Assembly: GCF_040833985.1 (NCBI RefSeq)
Contig: NZ_CP162139.1
Span: 1,043,501-1,107,500, forward strand
Length of the DNA stretch: 64,000 nt
Source: Leptospira sp. WS4.C2
GTDB taxonomy: Bacteria; Spirochaetota; Leptospiria; Leptospirales; Leptospiraceae
Reading direction: 5' to 3'
Shown here piece after piece: positions 55,766-64,000 of this stretch. Below the pieces are notes generated by a model. The model worked only from the letters and a program-made list of their open reading frames with translations, was not told the DNA's origin and searched no databases. Position numbers and translations under genes: made by a program. The first letter of the stretch is position 1, and every line of letters begins with the position of its first letter.

Positions 55766-56943
55766 GCGATTGTATCTCCCGTAGAAAATGATTTTGTTAG
55801 ATTTTTTTCTTCAAACTCTAACAGATTTCCTTTTGGCCAGAAATAAAATCGGAAAGGTAAAAGTTTTTCCATTCGTAATGAAAATATTGTAAAACGATTG
55901 ACTAGTTCTTTGATCACAGCCCCCCATTTCCCTTTGATAATCCATTCTTTCGGTTTGTCATTGGCAAAGGTAAATTGGATAAGACCTTTTTCTCTACCTA
56001 GGGAAACACATCGACCCACAAATTTGAATGCAAACGGGATCAAGTTTTTGCCATTGATCACATTGGCGATGTGGTCAGCAATATAAGCTCCCATTGGTAA
56101 TGCCGTCACACAACCCATACGTAAGAAAGAATTTTCTAAGTAAGCAGAATCTCCAGCAATAAAAACTTCCGGATATTCATGGGCCCTGAGAAATGGATCA
56201 ACATAAACTTGATTCAGTATATTGGTATGAAAGTCCGAGTTTTTTAGTAGGGGAGAACTTTCAAATCCACTACAATTGAGGAGGCAGTCAAACGATAGTT
56301 TGGTTTGATTTTCTAGAATCATTTCATTTTTTAGGATTCTCTTTATGTTCGTTTTATCTAATATTTGGATATCTTTATCTAACATATAAGTCCTTAAATA
56401 TTTCCTTGCTTTATCGGAAAATGTCGATCCCAATTCACCTCGGTCAATGATGGTAACAGATGAGTGAGGATTGAAATGTTTCCACTCAGTTGCCATCTCA
56501 ATTCCAGTAAGTCCGCCTCCAACGATACAAAGTTTTTGAATTTCTCTTTTTCTGTTCTTTTTCAAAAATTCTGAGACAGCTTCCTGGGATTGGATAGAAT
56601 CTACAGAACTGTCTAAGGATCGAATATAGGAACTTCCTAATGCTATGATCAGGTAGTCATAGTGAATTGGATGAGGGTTACCTTCGATTACAACAGATTT
56701 TTCTTTGGGGCGAATCTGATTCACTTTTGATTGCAAAAACCTAACTCTGGTTCGGAGAAGGTCCTTGATTTCGATTTCTTTAAATTGATTCGTGGTGGCA
56801 GCTTCATGATACCGAATTCTTTCTTTAAATTTGGTTGATTCCGATATCAACACAACTTCGGCATTTTTCACTTGTTTTTCAAAACGATTGGCTGCCATAA
56901 TTCCCGCATAACCTGCTCCTAGGACTAGTATTTTTGGTTTCAT
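55762..56943 (-). CDS. FAD-dependent NADH dehydrogenase-like oxidoreductase (NDH-2 type)
   Basis: 393 residues. FAD site V-L-G-A-G-Y-A-G-I-M-A-A; NAD(P) site I-V-G-G-G-L-T-G-I-E-M-A; a late F-I-A-G-D-S-A-Y FAD contact and the A-L-P-M-G-A-Y-I-A-D-H-I. These fit the pyridine nucleotide-disulfide oxidoreductase family, NDH-2-like branch. The C-terminal part (F-T-I-F-S-L-R-M-E-K-L-L-P-F-R) could associate with the membrane. It is the first gene behind the ECF41-like promoter and is co-translated with the sigma gene, so it is probably the regulated target. Confidence 0.88.
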   Translation of the reverse strand: MKPKILVLGAGYAGIMAANRFEKQVKNAEVVLISESTKFKERIRYHEAATTNQFKEIEIKDLLRTRVRFLQSKVNQIRPKEKSVVIEGNPHPIHYDYLIIALGSSYIRSLDSSVDSIQSQEAVSEFLKKNRKREIQKLCIVGGGLTGIEMATEWKHFNPHSSVTIIDRGELGSTFSDKARKYLRTYMLDKDIQILDKTNIKRILKNEMILENQTKLSFDCLLNCSGFESSPLLKNSDFHTNILNQVYVDPFLRAHEYPEVFIAGDSAYLENSFLRMGCVTALPMGAYIADHIANVINGKNLIPFAFKFVGRCVSLGREKGLIQFTFANDKPKEWIIKGKWGAVIKELVNRFTIFSLRMEKLLPFRFYFWPKGNLLEFEEKNLTKSFSTGDTIA

Positions 56944-56965
56944 CTTCTTGGTACCTCGTTACAAA

Positions 56966-56993
56966 GACGAGATAGGCCCCAGTATTTGTGACA
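56966..56993 (-). promoter_or_regulatory. Candidate ECF41-dependent promoter
   Basis: On the minus strand TGTCACA (56993-56987), a 17-base spacer, then CGTC (56969-56966). ECF41 promoters characterised elsewhere carry TGTCACA and CGTC at about 16 bases spacing. Transcription would start near 56958, shortly before the ATG at 56943. It fits autoregulation of the oxidoreductase-sigma pair. Confidence 0.75.
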
Positions 56994-57048
56994 TGGTTTT
57001 TGAAAAATTTCGGCTTGATTTAACACCTGATACAATTAAAGATCACCC

Positions 57049-58302
57049 ATGCAGAAAATGAATTGGAAACATAGTTTAGTATATATTGGATTTTTTATAG
57101 TTCCGCTAGTTTCTTCAGTAAATGGTCAAGGTTTTGATCGTGGAAATCTAATATTTTATGGGAGCGGATCCTATGGTTTAGGTAACCATTCAGGAAGTAT
57201 GGAAAAAACTGTGGAGAATACTAACTTCCCTAATTTTATTGCAGTAAACTCTCCCTATACAGATAACACTTTTAAGGTTGCCAATTATTTTTTGTACAAA
57301 AGTTCCAATGAGGAACGCACAGCACTTTCTAGTCACGGTGGAGAATTGGGATTTGAATATGGTATATTCCGGTATTTTGGCATTGGCCTTTCCACTTCCA
57401 ATCAAGTCATTCGTTCGAGTCACTTTAGGGCAGTGGAATCTGGAGATATCATTATCTTTTCATTATCGACTTCCAATGTTAGCACCCAACTCACTCGTTT
57501 AAACAATAGCGATATTTATGACTTTTTGGTTCAAAGAAAAAGAGATGTTTTTAATTCTACTTCTGGAGATTTGAATCTTTTTTTCCATCTTCTTCCAAAC
57601 AATCCAATCGACCCTTATATTAGAGTCGGTGGTGGTGTGGGCTACGAACGATTGTTCGGTGGATCTACCAATCGAGCTTTTGGTTCCATGGGTTTACGAT
57701 ACCATATAAGTTCGCATTTTTTTGTAAATGCGGAGATTGAACATTCGAATGTCTATATGGTGAAGTATGAAGTCCCAAATTCAGGACATAGAAACAAAGG
57801 AAATTATGAAGAAACTTTTGTTAAGTTAGGTTTGGGGGTCAACTTTTCTCTATTAGGTGCCAAGATTCCAGAAATAGATAACAAACCGACAAGTGTGGTT
57901 GATTCTGCAGGCTCTGAAATTCCAATACAAACAAAGGATCCCGTACCTGAAACAAAATTAGATCGCTTTGTATTCCTTGCCAGTGAGATCTTTGACCTCC
58001 CCTCTAGTCGTATTCACTTAGAAGGTAGAGCCAGGTTAGATGCAATTGCGCGAAGTTTAGAAAATGAATATAAAGATTTTGATGTCCAGGTGATCACCTA
58101 TACAACACCCTTCAAAGAAGATGTTCCCGGAAATTACGAAAACTATGATCTTGGATTTGAACGTTCCCAAGCAATCTCACGGGTTCTCCGTGAAAAAGGT
58201 GTGAATCCCAGAAGGATCATTGATTCCACGCAAGGCTCCGCCATGTATAATGTGGATTCAAAAGAAAAAGTGGTGATTGAGCTTCGAAAAAAGAATAAAT
58301 AA
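57049..58302 (+). CDS. Outer-membrane protein with OmpA-like C-terminal domain
   Basis: 417 residues with a signal peptide (~1-26, S-S-V-N-G-Q). Residues ~30-275 alternate glycine/aromatic strands of a beta-barrel (Y-G-S-G-S-Y-G-L-G, G-G-G-V-G-Y-E-R-L-F). Residues ~305-417 look like a diverged OmpA-type peptidoglycan-binding domain (L-E-G-R-A-R-L-D-A-I-A-R-S-L, then F-E-R-S-Q-A-I-S-R-V-L-R-E-K-G-V-N-P-R-R-I). It would bridge the outer membrane to the wall. Divergent from the ECF41 unit; 3' codons form half of a terminator. Confidence 0.78.
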   Translation: MQKMNWKHSLVYIGFFIVPLVSSVNGQGFDRGNLIFYGSGSYGLGNHSGSMEKTVENTNFPNFIAVNSPYTDNTFKVANYFLYKSSNEERTALSSHGGELGFEYGIFRYFGIGLSTSNQVIRSSHFRAVESGDIIIFSLSTSNVSTQLTRLNNSDIYDFLVQRKRDVFNSTSGDLNLFFHLLPNNPIDPYIRVGGGVGYERLFGGSTNRAFGSMGLRYHISSHFFVNAEIEHSNVYMVKYEVPNSGHRNKGNYEETFVKLGLGVNFSLLGAKIPEIDNKPTSVVDSAGSEIPIQTKDPVPETKLDRFVFLASEIFDLPSSRIHLEGRARLDAIARSLENEYKDFDVQVITYTTPFKEDVPGNYENYDLGFERSQAISRVLREKGVNPRRIIDSTQGSAMYNVDSKEKVVIELRKKNK

Positions 58303-58334
58303 TTTCTAAAGAAGCTCAATCGTTTTGTTTTTCC
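58275..58334 (+). terminator. 11-bp stem terminator between the OmpA-like gene and mqo
   Basis: GATTGAGCTTC at 58275-58285 and its exact complement at 58311-58321 are separated by 25 A-rich bases. A T-rich run (about 58322-58333) follows on the plus strand. The left arm lies inside the coding sequence of the OmpA-like gene. Because the same stem also sits just past the mqo stop, it may work in both directions. Confidence 0.72.
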
Positions 58335-59858
58335 TTATACCTTGGGACTAACGCTAGTTCCTTGGTTCAGGTCCAAAAGTTGTTCCGTCTTCCTTCGGCT
58401 TGCGACACAAATTTCTGGATTGTCTTTCATTGATTCACCGAAACTTGGTATCATTGTTTTCAATTTTGTTTTCCATTCTGTGGATTGCATTTCTTTTGGA
58501 AAACAATCAGCAAGAACTTCTAACATAATCGAAACCGAAGTGGAGGCACCTGGACTTGCACCAAGTAACGCAGCAAGAGATCCATCTTTTGCTGCCACAA
58601 CTTCTGTTCCAAATTCTAAAACTCCCCCTTCCTCTTCATCTTTTTTGATGACTTGAACTCTTTGTCCGGCAACAACCAATTCCCAATCTTCTGATTTGAC
58701 TTCTGGAAAATATTCTCGTAGTGCAGCAATGCGATCTTCATGAGACTGCATTGCTTGGCTTATGAGATACTTTGTCAGTGGAAGGTTATGCATTCCGGCA
58801 GACAACATAGGGAAAATATTATCAAACTCTAATGACTTTACTAGATCTAAGTAGGATCCTTTTTTTAAGAATTTGGTCGTAAAACCAGCGTAAGGTCCAA
58901 ATAATAATTCTTTTTTTCCTTCAATGATCCTTGTGTCCAAATGCGGAACAGACATAGGAGGAGAACCTACATTGGCTTTTCCATAAACTTTCGCAAAATG
59001 TTGTTTGATTACTTCTCTGTTGCGGCATCGTAACCACTGTCCACTGACAGGAAATCCCCCAAATCCAGCGGCCTCAGGAATGTCAGATTTTTCTAAAAGG
59101 GGAAGGCTACCACCGCCGGCACCGATAAATACAAACTTGGCTTCATGGTGTTCTTTTTCGTGGGTTTGGATATTATTTGAAGTTAGGTGCCATAATCCAT
59201 TTTCTCCACGTTCCAAATCCTTCACATCTTCAAAGTAATGTACATGAACATCAGGGAAACTTTCTAAATAACGAAACATCGCTCGAGTGAGCGTTCCAAA
59301 GTTAACGTCGGTTCCTAATTCCATTTTAGTTGCTGCGATGGCTTCCGAATCATCCCGACCTTTCATGACCAAGGGAAGCCATTCGGTTACGGTATTTTTA
59401 TCTTCCGAATAAACTAGATCTTTGAAAAGTTCATACTTTTTTAAGGCCTCATAACGTTTTCGAAGAAAAGAAACATTTTCTTCTCCCCAAACGAAACTAT
59501 AATGAGGAACGGAATGGATAAATTCATCAGCATCTAGGACTCGTTTGGTGCCTGATAAATATCCCCAAAATTCTTTGGAGATTTCAAACCATTCTGCAAT
59601 TTGGAGGGCTTTTTTGGTTTGGATGGATCCGTCTTCGTTTTCGATGGTATAATTCAATTCACAGAATGCAGAGTGTCCAGTTCCCGCATTGTTCCAAGCA
59701 TTAGAACTTTCTCGTGCAGCGGCATCTAATCTTTCCAATACAGTGATTGTTAGGTGGGGTGCTAATTCTTTCAAAAGAACTCCTAAGGTGGCACTCATGA
59801 TTCCTGCACCTATCAAAATTACATCGGACTTCGTTCTAACTGTATCTTTTTCTTTCAT
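58335..59858 (-). CDS. mqo: Malate:quinone oxidoreductase
   Basis: 507 residues, typical for Mqo. FAD site I-L-I-G-A-G-I-M-S-A-T-L; the N-A-W-N-N-A-G-T-G-H-S-A block, V-G-S-P-P-M-S-V-P-H-L-D and L-L-F-G-P-Y-A-G-F-T are family motifs. It oxidises malate to oxaloacetate and passes electrons to quinone at the membrane, replacing or backing up soluble malate dehydrogenase. No mdh is in this window. It ends at the terminator shared with the OmpA-like gene. Confidence 0.96.
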   Translation of the reverse strand: MKEKDTVRTKSDVILIGAGIMSATLGVLLKELAPHLTITVLERLDAAARESSNAWNNAGTGHSAFCELNYTIENEDGSIQTKKALQIAEWFEISKEFWGYLSGTKRVLDADEFIHSVPHYSFVWGEENVSFLRKRYEALKKYELFKDLVYSEDKNTVTEWLPLVMKGRDDSEAIAATKMELGTDVNFGTLTRAMFRYLESFPDVHVHYFEDVKDLERGENGLWHLTSNNIQTHEKEHHEAKFVFIGAGGGSLPLLEKSDIPEAAGFGGFPVSGQWLRCRNREVIKQHFAKVYGKANVGSPPMSVPHLDTRIIEGKKELLFGPYAGFTTKFLKKGSYLDLVKSLEFDNIFPMLSAGMHNLPLTKYLISQAMQSHEDRIAALREYFPEVKSEDWELVVAGQRVQVIKKDEEEGGVLEFGTEVVAAKDGSLAALLGASPGASTSVSIMLEVLADCFPKEMQSTEWKTKLKTMIPSFGESMKDNPEICVASRRKTEQLLDLNQGTSVSPKV

Positions 59859-59928
59859 CCTCTACCTTCTGCCTAATTATCGACAACTTTCGTGATTCCC
59901 ATTCTGTCCAAAGAATAGGGTTATTTGA

Positions 59929-61125
59929 TTGAAAGCTTTCTTCCTATTTTTGTCCGTTCTGACATCCTTACTGGGATTTATCTATTATTATTCTACCTTT
60001 CGTTTGATTTCAGGACTTTCACTGAATGGACCAATGGTCACGGTGATTTTACTTGCCATTGGGGCTTTGGTTTTGCTTGTTCCATTGACTTATGCCTTGA
60101 GTCGGATTTCGAAAGGAGAGAAAACCCAAACATTTTTTGCCTATGTCACCTTCACTAACTTTGGATTTTTCTCCATTCTCTTCACTCTGGTTCTCCTTAT
60201 GGACCTTCTGCGTCTGGTGGACTTAGGGATTGTGACTCATTATTCGCAAGTTTTGTTTTCGACCTTACTTCATTTTGGGTTTCCTCTCGATGGAGTGACT
60301 GAAGTAAAAAACTTTAGTTTGGCCTTCTCTACTATTGTGGTGGCAACTGCCCTTAGTTCTCTAGGGTTTTTCAATGCCCATGTTCGATTGCGCTACAAAC
60401 GAGTTTCCATCCCAGTGAAAGATTTGCATCCCGATTTGGACGGCTTTAAAATCGTACAAATCTCCGATGTGCATATTGGTGCTACCATCAAAGAGAAATT
60501 TTTAAAACGTGTAGTCAAACGAATCAATCTTCAAAAGCCAGATGCCGTTGTGATCACGGGAGATTTGGTAGATGGACCGGTAGCCACTCTCAAACAACAT
60601 CTAAAACCTTTGGCCGATATTCAGTCAAAATACGGAACTTTTTATGTAACAGGAAATCATGAATATTATTCGGGAGTTCTTTCTTGGTTACCGGAAATTC
60701 AAAAGTTAAGTGTCAATATTCTACTTAATGAAAACCAAATCCTAAACATTGGTAATGCCAAATTACTGATGGCTGGTGTGACCGATTTGGCTGCGGGAAA
60801 AATCATCAAATCCCACCAAACAAATCCTAAACTAGCCATGGAAGGAGGAGAGGATTGTGATTATAAGATTCTTTTGGCCCACCAACCAAATAGTATTTAT
60901 GAAGCAAGTGCAGTAGGGTTTCAGTTGCAAATTTCAGGACATACTCACGGAGGCCAATTTTTCCCTGGTAATATACTCATTTATTTTGCGCAAAAATTTG
61001 TCTCTGGTTTACATAAGTACAAAGACTCGCTAATATATGTTAGTCGAGGGACTGGGTATTGGGGGCCTCCATTCCGTTTGGGTGCTCCTTCTGAAATTTC
61101 CATTTTGGAACTCAAGTCCGCTTGA
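59929..61125 (+). CDS. Membrane-anchored metallophosphoesterase
   Basis: 398 residues from a TTG start. Four hydrophobic segments in residues 1-150 precede a calcineurin-like domain (~170-398) with Q-I-S-D-V-H-I-G, T-G-D-L-V-D-G, T-G-N-H-E-Y-Y, L-L-A-H-Q-P and S-G-H-T-H-G-G-Q, the five metal blocks. This layout matches the YkuE/YaeI phosphodiesterase type, related to lipid or nucleotide diester hydrolysis; the active side is cytoplasmic or external depending on topology. Divergent from mqo. Confidence 0.9.
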   Translation: MKAFFLFLSVLTSLLGFIYYYSTFRLISGLSLNGPMVTVILLAIGALVLLVPLTYALSRISKGEKTQTFFAYVTFTNFGFFSILFTLVLLMDLLRLVDLGIVTHYSQVLFSTLLHFGFPLDGVTEVKNFSLAFSTIVVATALSSLGFFNAHVRLRYKRVSIPVKDLHPDLDGFKIVQISDVHIGATIKEKFLKRVVKRINLQKPDAVVITGDLVDGPVATLKQHLKPLADIQSKYGTFYVTGNHEYYSGVLSWLPEIQKLSVNILLNENQILNIGNAKLLMAGVTDLAAGKIIKSHQTNPKLAMEGGEDCDYKILLAHQPNSIYEASAVGFQLQISGHTHGGQFFPGNILIYFAQKFVSGLHKYKDSLIYVSRGTGYWGPPFRLGAPSEISILELKSA

Positions 61126-61247
61126 TTTTCAAACCTTTCGGATGAATCCAGATTTCTGAACACCTGCATAGGGTGGGTTCTTTTGGGAAAAAAATTTACG
61201 AAAGTAGATGAACTCTCTTTGGATTTCCTGAATTATTGACAAACTAG

Positions 61248-63047
61248 ATGGCGGATCACAAACGTATGAATCAGAATTTACTTATCAGGAAATTGACAGT
61301 TGCGATTGAAGCTCCCTTATACTTACTCATCTTTCCTTATTTTATCAACTTTTGTCTGTTCGCTTCCCGTTTTGATACGAAGACCCTCATCCAATTAGGA
61401 ATCCTAGGCACTCTTCTTTCCTTGGTTCCCTTGGTGATTGGTATTGGCCTTCGAAACAAAAGACTAAGGACGCTGTTAAGTTTTACGAAAGATACTGACA
61501 TCAAAACACTCGAAGCCCTAAAAAAAGGTCTTTTGGAGCACCCGCATTGGGAGGGTCGCGTAATTCTCATTCGATGGATAGTCTCTATTTTTGGTTTTTC
61601 TTTTATGGCGGTGACTTTACTCGGACTTCCTTGGAAGGAAATTTTAGCGTTACCTTATGCTTGTATTATGCTCTCTCCCATTATCTATTTGGCCTTTTAT
61701 TTTCAAACAGAAGTGTATTTGAGCCCCGTACTCAAAGCGAAAGAATTATCTGCTGTCCTTTTAGAGGAAAAAAAAATTCGGATCTTCGGTGTTTTTCAAA
61801 GAAATCTATTTACAATGATTGCCGTGGCACTTCTGCCTATGTTAACATTTGGTTATTATTTGTTTTTGATTCTTCTGGCAGAGTTCAGGTCGCCTTATTG
61901 GTTTTATCAAATGCCAATTGTCTTTGTCATGATGGTTGTGATCATTATTTATGCAGCTTACGTGGGAAGTAAATCGCTAAAGGAAGATATTGATAACCTC
62001 AATCATTCCATTGAAAAGTTGTCCAAGGGAGAACTGTCAGAAACAATTCCCCAACTCTCGGCGACAAACTTAAGTCATACGATTACAAAACTAAACCTAT
62101 TTATGGAATCTTTGCGACAATACTTTCAGACCGCAAAAGAGGAAGCTGTTTCCCTTCTTGAAACTTCCAAATTAATTTTGGATAAGGGTGAGGTTATTGA
62201 TTCTCAGGTTAGCTCCGAGAAAACCAAACTGGATTCTACTCTTGAGTCCGTAAATCAAATCCAAAGTTTATCCAAAGCTACCTATGAACGCGTTCTTTCG
62301 CAAAAAGACAAAACTAATTTTTTAGGTATAGAGCTCACTCGAGTCACGGATGAAATGACAGACCTTTCTAAAAAAGCAGATGAACTGGCGCAAAATACGG
62401 TCCATTCGATTGGTACGGTCCAAGTGGCAAAAGATGCCATTCAGTCTGCTTATGAAAAAGTGGAAGTGATGAACCAAATGAGTGAAAATATCAAAGCTAC
62501 CATCTCCATAGTAGAAGATATATCTGACCGCGTAAATTTACTTTCTCTCAACGCATCCATAGAAGCAGCACGTGCAGGATCTATGGGTAGGGGATTTGCT
62601 GTGGTAGCGGGGGAAGTATCTCGGCTTGCTGATGAAACTGCAAAGAATATTGAAGACATTAAACGGGTAGTGAAGTTATCCCAAGTGGCCTCTAAAGAAA
62701 GTTTGGAATCCATGAAAGAAATCATTTCCACCAATGAAGACGTAAAATCAAAGTTTGAAGAAATTTCAAAAGTAGTTCAGATGTTTGGCCGCACAAGTGA
62801 AACTAGTTCCGAAAACGTAAAATCCTTAAAAGATCTCGTCGGGGAGTTCCAAAGGGATGCGGAACAAATCACTGCAGAAATGAAATTGCAAACTGGTTAT
62901 ACGGAAGAATCAAATGCCAACTTACAAGCATTATGGGAAAATCATTCAAAAATCTCTATCACTTTTGGTGAAATTTCCGATGAAGCAAATCGTCTGCAGA
63001 CGGTTTCTGATTCGATGGAAAGGATTGTCTCACGCTTTCGGTTCTGA
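61248..63047 (+). CDS. Methyl-accepting chemotaxis protein with six-helix membrane sensor
   Basis: 599 residues; a second Met at residue 7 (61266) may be the start. Six hydrophobic helices (about 22-42, 46-68, 106-126, 132-152, 187-209 and 221-239) instead of the usual two, with little periplasmic sequence. A HAMP-like stretch (~240-295) leads to the signalling domain, whose tip has [22 protein letters not shown] and G-F-A-V-V-A-G-E-V. It would signal to CheA/CheW and the periplasmic flagella. Confidence 0.92.
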   Translation: MADHKRMNQNLLIRKLTVAIEAPLYLLIFPYFINFCLFASRFDTKTLIQLGILGTLLSLVPLVIGIGLRNKRLRTLLSFTKDTDIKTLEALKKGLLEHPHWEGRVILIRWIVSIFGFSFMAVTLLGLPWKEILALPYACIMLSPIIYLAFYFQTEVYLSPVLKAKELSAVLLEEKKIRIFGVFQRNLFTMIAVALLPMLTFGYYLFLILLAEFRSPYWFYQMPIVFVMMVVIIIYAAYVGSKSLKEDIDNLNHSIEKLSKGELSETIPQLSATNLSHTITKLNLFMESLRQYFQTAKEEAVSLLETSKLILDKGEVIDSQVSSEKTKLDSTLESVNQIQSLSKATYERVLSQKDKTNFLGIELTRVTDEMTDLSKKADELAQNTVHSIGTVQVAKDAIQSAYEKVEVMNQMSENIKATISIVEDISDRVNLLSLNASIEAARAGSMGRGFAVVAGEVSRLADETAKNIEDIKRVVKLSQVASKESLESMKEIISTNEDVKSKFEEISKVVQMFGRTSETSSENVKSLKDLVGEFQRDAEQITAEMKLQTGYTEESNANLQALWENHSKISITFGEISDEANRLQTVSDSMERIVSRFRF

Positions 63048-63609
63048 AATCGAAAGAAAATATTGGCTGATTCATCATTATACTATTCAATACTGGTTTT
63101 CATGCGACACATAATATTTGTTATATGTGCACATAATGCATTTTCTGGTTCTCTGATTCAAATGCAAAATTATCATTCCTAGAACTAGAACAAGCAGAAT
63201 CGCAGAGTTCGGTTAATGAAAAAAACAATCTCCTTAATGTAAACTTCGATCAATATTGTTCTGAATCAATAGGGAGAATCATTCAAATGAACTCTGGTAG
63301 AAAAGATTGACGGACAAAAACTAACCGAGTTCAAGAATTTGAATCGTTGTTGTTTGTGATGGCTTGGTGTTTGAACGTTGGTCTCCGATTGGTATCTATG
63401 TCTCTTGATCTAAAAAAGGATGAATATATGTTAGTAAATCTTTTATTAACGAAAGTTTTTAGATGTATGATCTTCTTTCTTAGTGTTTGCGGATAATGGA
63501 AAGTTAGGACTCTTCCGTGGATTACTAAAAAAGGAGATTCTGCAAAATTTACTTTCATTCCAAGCAGTGTTTCTGTTTTCTCTTAAATCAAACTATAGCA
63601 TTCAAATAT
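63048..63609. other. 562-bp intergenic region between two chemoreceptor genes
   Basis: AT-rich with no convincing gene. It contains a perfect 10-bp palindrome ATGTGCACAT (63125-63134) and CACATAAT repeated at 63108-63115 and 63130-63137, 22 bases apart, so a regulator may bind here. An open frame on the minus strand (63331-63558) lacks a good start signal and gene-like composition. Confidence 0.5.
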
Positions 63610-64000
63610 ATGATAAAACAAACTCTCCATAGACTCTTTTCTCTTAGCATTCGTAATCAGTTGATGATCTTTATTTTTTTGGTCCTTAATTTAGTACTTG
63701 GACCTATTTTTTATCTAGTCTATCAATCTGCTAAAAGCCAAATCATAAACCTTGGTGCTGAGTTGTTTAAAACCTTAGCAACTGATTCTGTAGCCGTCAT
63801 AGATCTGTTAAATGAGGATGTAAAGGCCGGGGAAATAAGCTTAGCGGATGCCCAAGAAAGAGCCAAACTATATATTTTGGGTCCCAAAGGTCCTGATGGG
63901 GTTCGCGATTTGTCCAAAGGAAAAATGTCTGCCAAATTGGATATGAGAGTTTGGGCCTCACACCCGAATGGCGTTTTTACAATGAATCCTTTTAACATTG
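63610..64000 (+). CDS. Chemoreceptor-like Cache-domain membrane protein, N-terminal fragment
   Basis: The frame from the ATG at 63610 stays open to the window end (130 codons). A transmembrane helix (~19-40, L-M-I-F-I-F-L-V-L-N-L-V-L-G-P-I) follows a basic start. Residues ~45-130 resemble a single Cache (sCache_2) sensor: A-T-D-S-V-A-V-I-D, V-K-A-G-E-I-S-L-A-D-A-Q-E-R-A-K and A-S-H-P-N-G-V-F. Such N-termini usually lead to a methyl-accepting domain, but this end is not in the window. No clear ribosome binding site precedes it. Confidence 0.75.
   Translation, partial: MIKQTLHRLFSLSIRNQLMIFIFLVLNLVLGPIFYLVYQSAKSQIINLGAELFKTLATDSVAVIDLLNEDVKAGEISLADAQERAKLYILGPKGPDGVRDLSKGKMSAKLDMRVWASHPNGVFTMNPFNI

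Noticed and set aside
63331..63558. 75-codon minus-strand frame in the chemoreceptor gap
   Set aside because: No good ribosome binding site, unusual composition (many Asn, Arg, His) and no recognisable features.
1..64000. tRNA, rRNA, CRISPR array or insertion sequence
   Set aside because: I looked in the gaps for cloverleaf patterns, regularly spaced repeats and transposase-like frames and saw none.

Overview
The window looks like a chromosomal segment of a Leptospira species. The supporting signs are LL-diaminopimelate aminotransferase (the DapL lysine route), a bactofilin, many signal-peptide proteins with relaxed lipoboxes, SpoIIE-type phosphatases with GAF or 7TMR-DISM sensors, and moderate-to-low GC with frequent TTG starts. 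A copper nitrite reductase cassette hints at an environmental (saprophytic-type) strain. That species-level reading is inference. I see no rRNA, tRNA, insertion sequence, prophage or CRISPR array.

Layout. 1-7 kb: the 3' end of a class A penicillin-binding protein; a small secreted protein behind a textbook sigma-54 promoter; a minus-strand sppA - MBOAT acyltransferase - lipoprotein group; an aldose epimerase-like gene; a small HTH protein; a LOG-family protein. 7-14 kb: rpmB, nth, a UbiA/UbiX pair, a hotdog thioesterase, pyrB - DUF2203 - dapL. 13-20 kb: two unrecognised helical secreted proteins, a Fis-type regulator with a histone-H1-like tail, rho, rpmE, a NifU-like/pentapeptide fusion, a STAS protein and a lipoprotein. 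20-30 kb (all minus): a FapA-like DUF342 protein, a glycosyltransferase, two methyltransferases, a 7TMR-DISM/SpoIIE phosphatase, citrate synthase and a lytic transglycosylase. 30-36 kb (plus): hypothetical proteins, bactofilin, pdxA, a DegT-type aminotransferase. 36-43 kb: an outer-membrane protein, then the 2-oxoglutarate dehydrogenase genes in the order sucB-lpd-sucA, and a gamma-carbonic anhydrase.

43-50 kb: a lipoprotein, a GAF-GAF-SpoIIE phosphatase, and a plus-strand nirK-nirV-sco cassette with a perfect FNR-type palindrome upstream. 50-57 kb (all minus): an ECF41-type sigma factor translationally coupled to an NDH-2-like flavoprotein, followed by a hybrid histidine kinase, a metallo-beta-lactamase-fold hydrolase and a short-chain dehydrogenase. 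57-64 kb: an OmpA-like outer-membrane protein, malate:quinone oxidoreductase, a metallophosphoesterase and two chemoreceptors, the last cut by the window end.

Central metabolism is well represented: citrate synthase, 2-oxoglutarate dehydrogenase and Mqo form much of an oxidative TCA cycle that feeds a quinone pool, and UbiA/UbiX-type enzymes may help make that pool. NirK would give an alternative electron sink under low oxygen. Signalling genes (two SpoIIE phosphatases, a STAS antagonist, an ECF sigma factor, a hybrid kinase, two chemoreceptors) are unusually dense.
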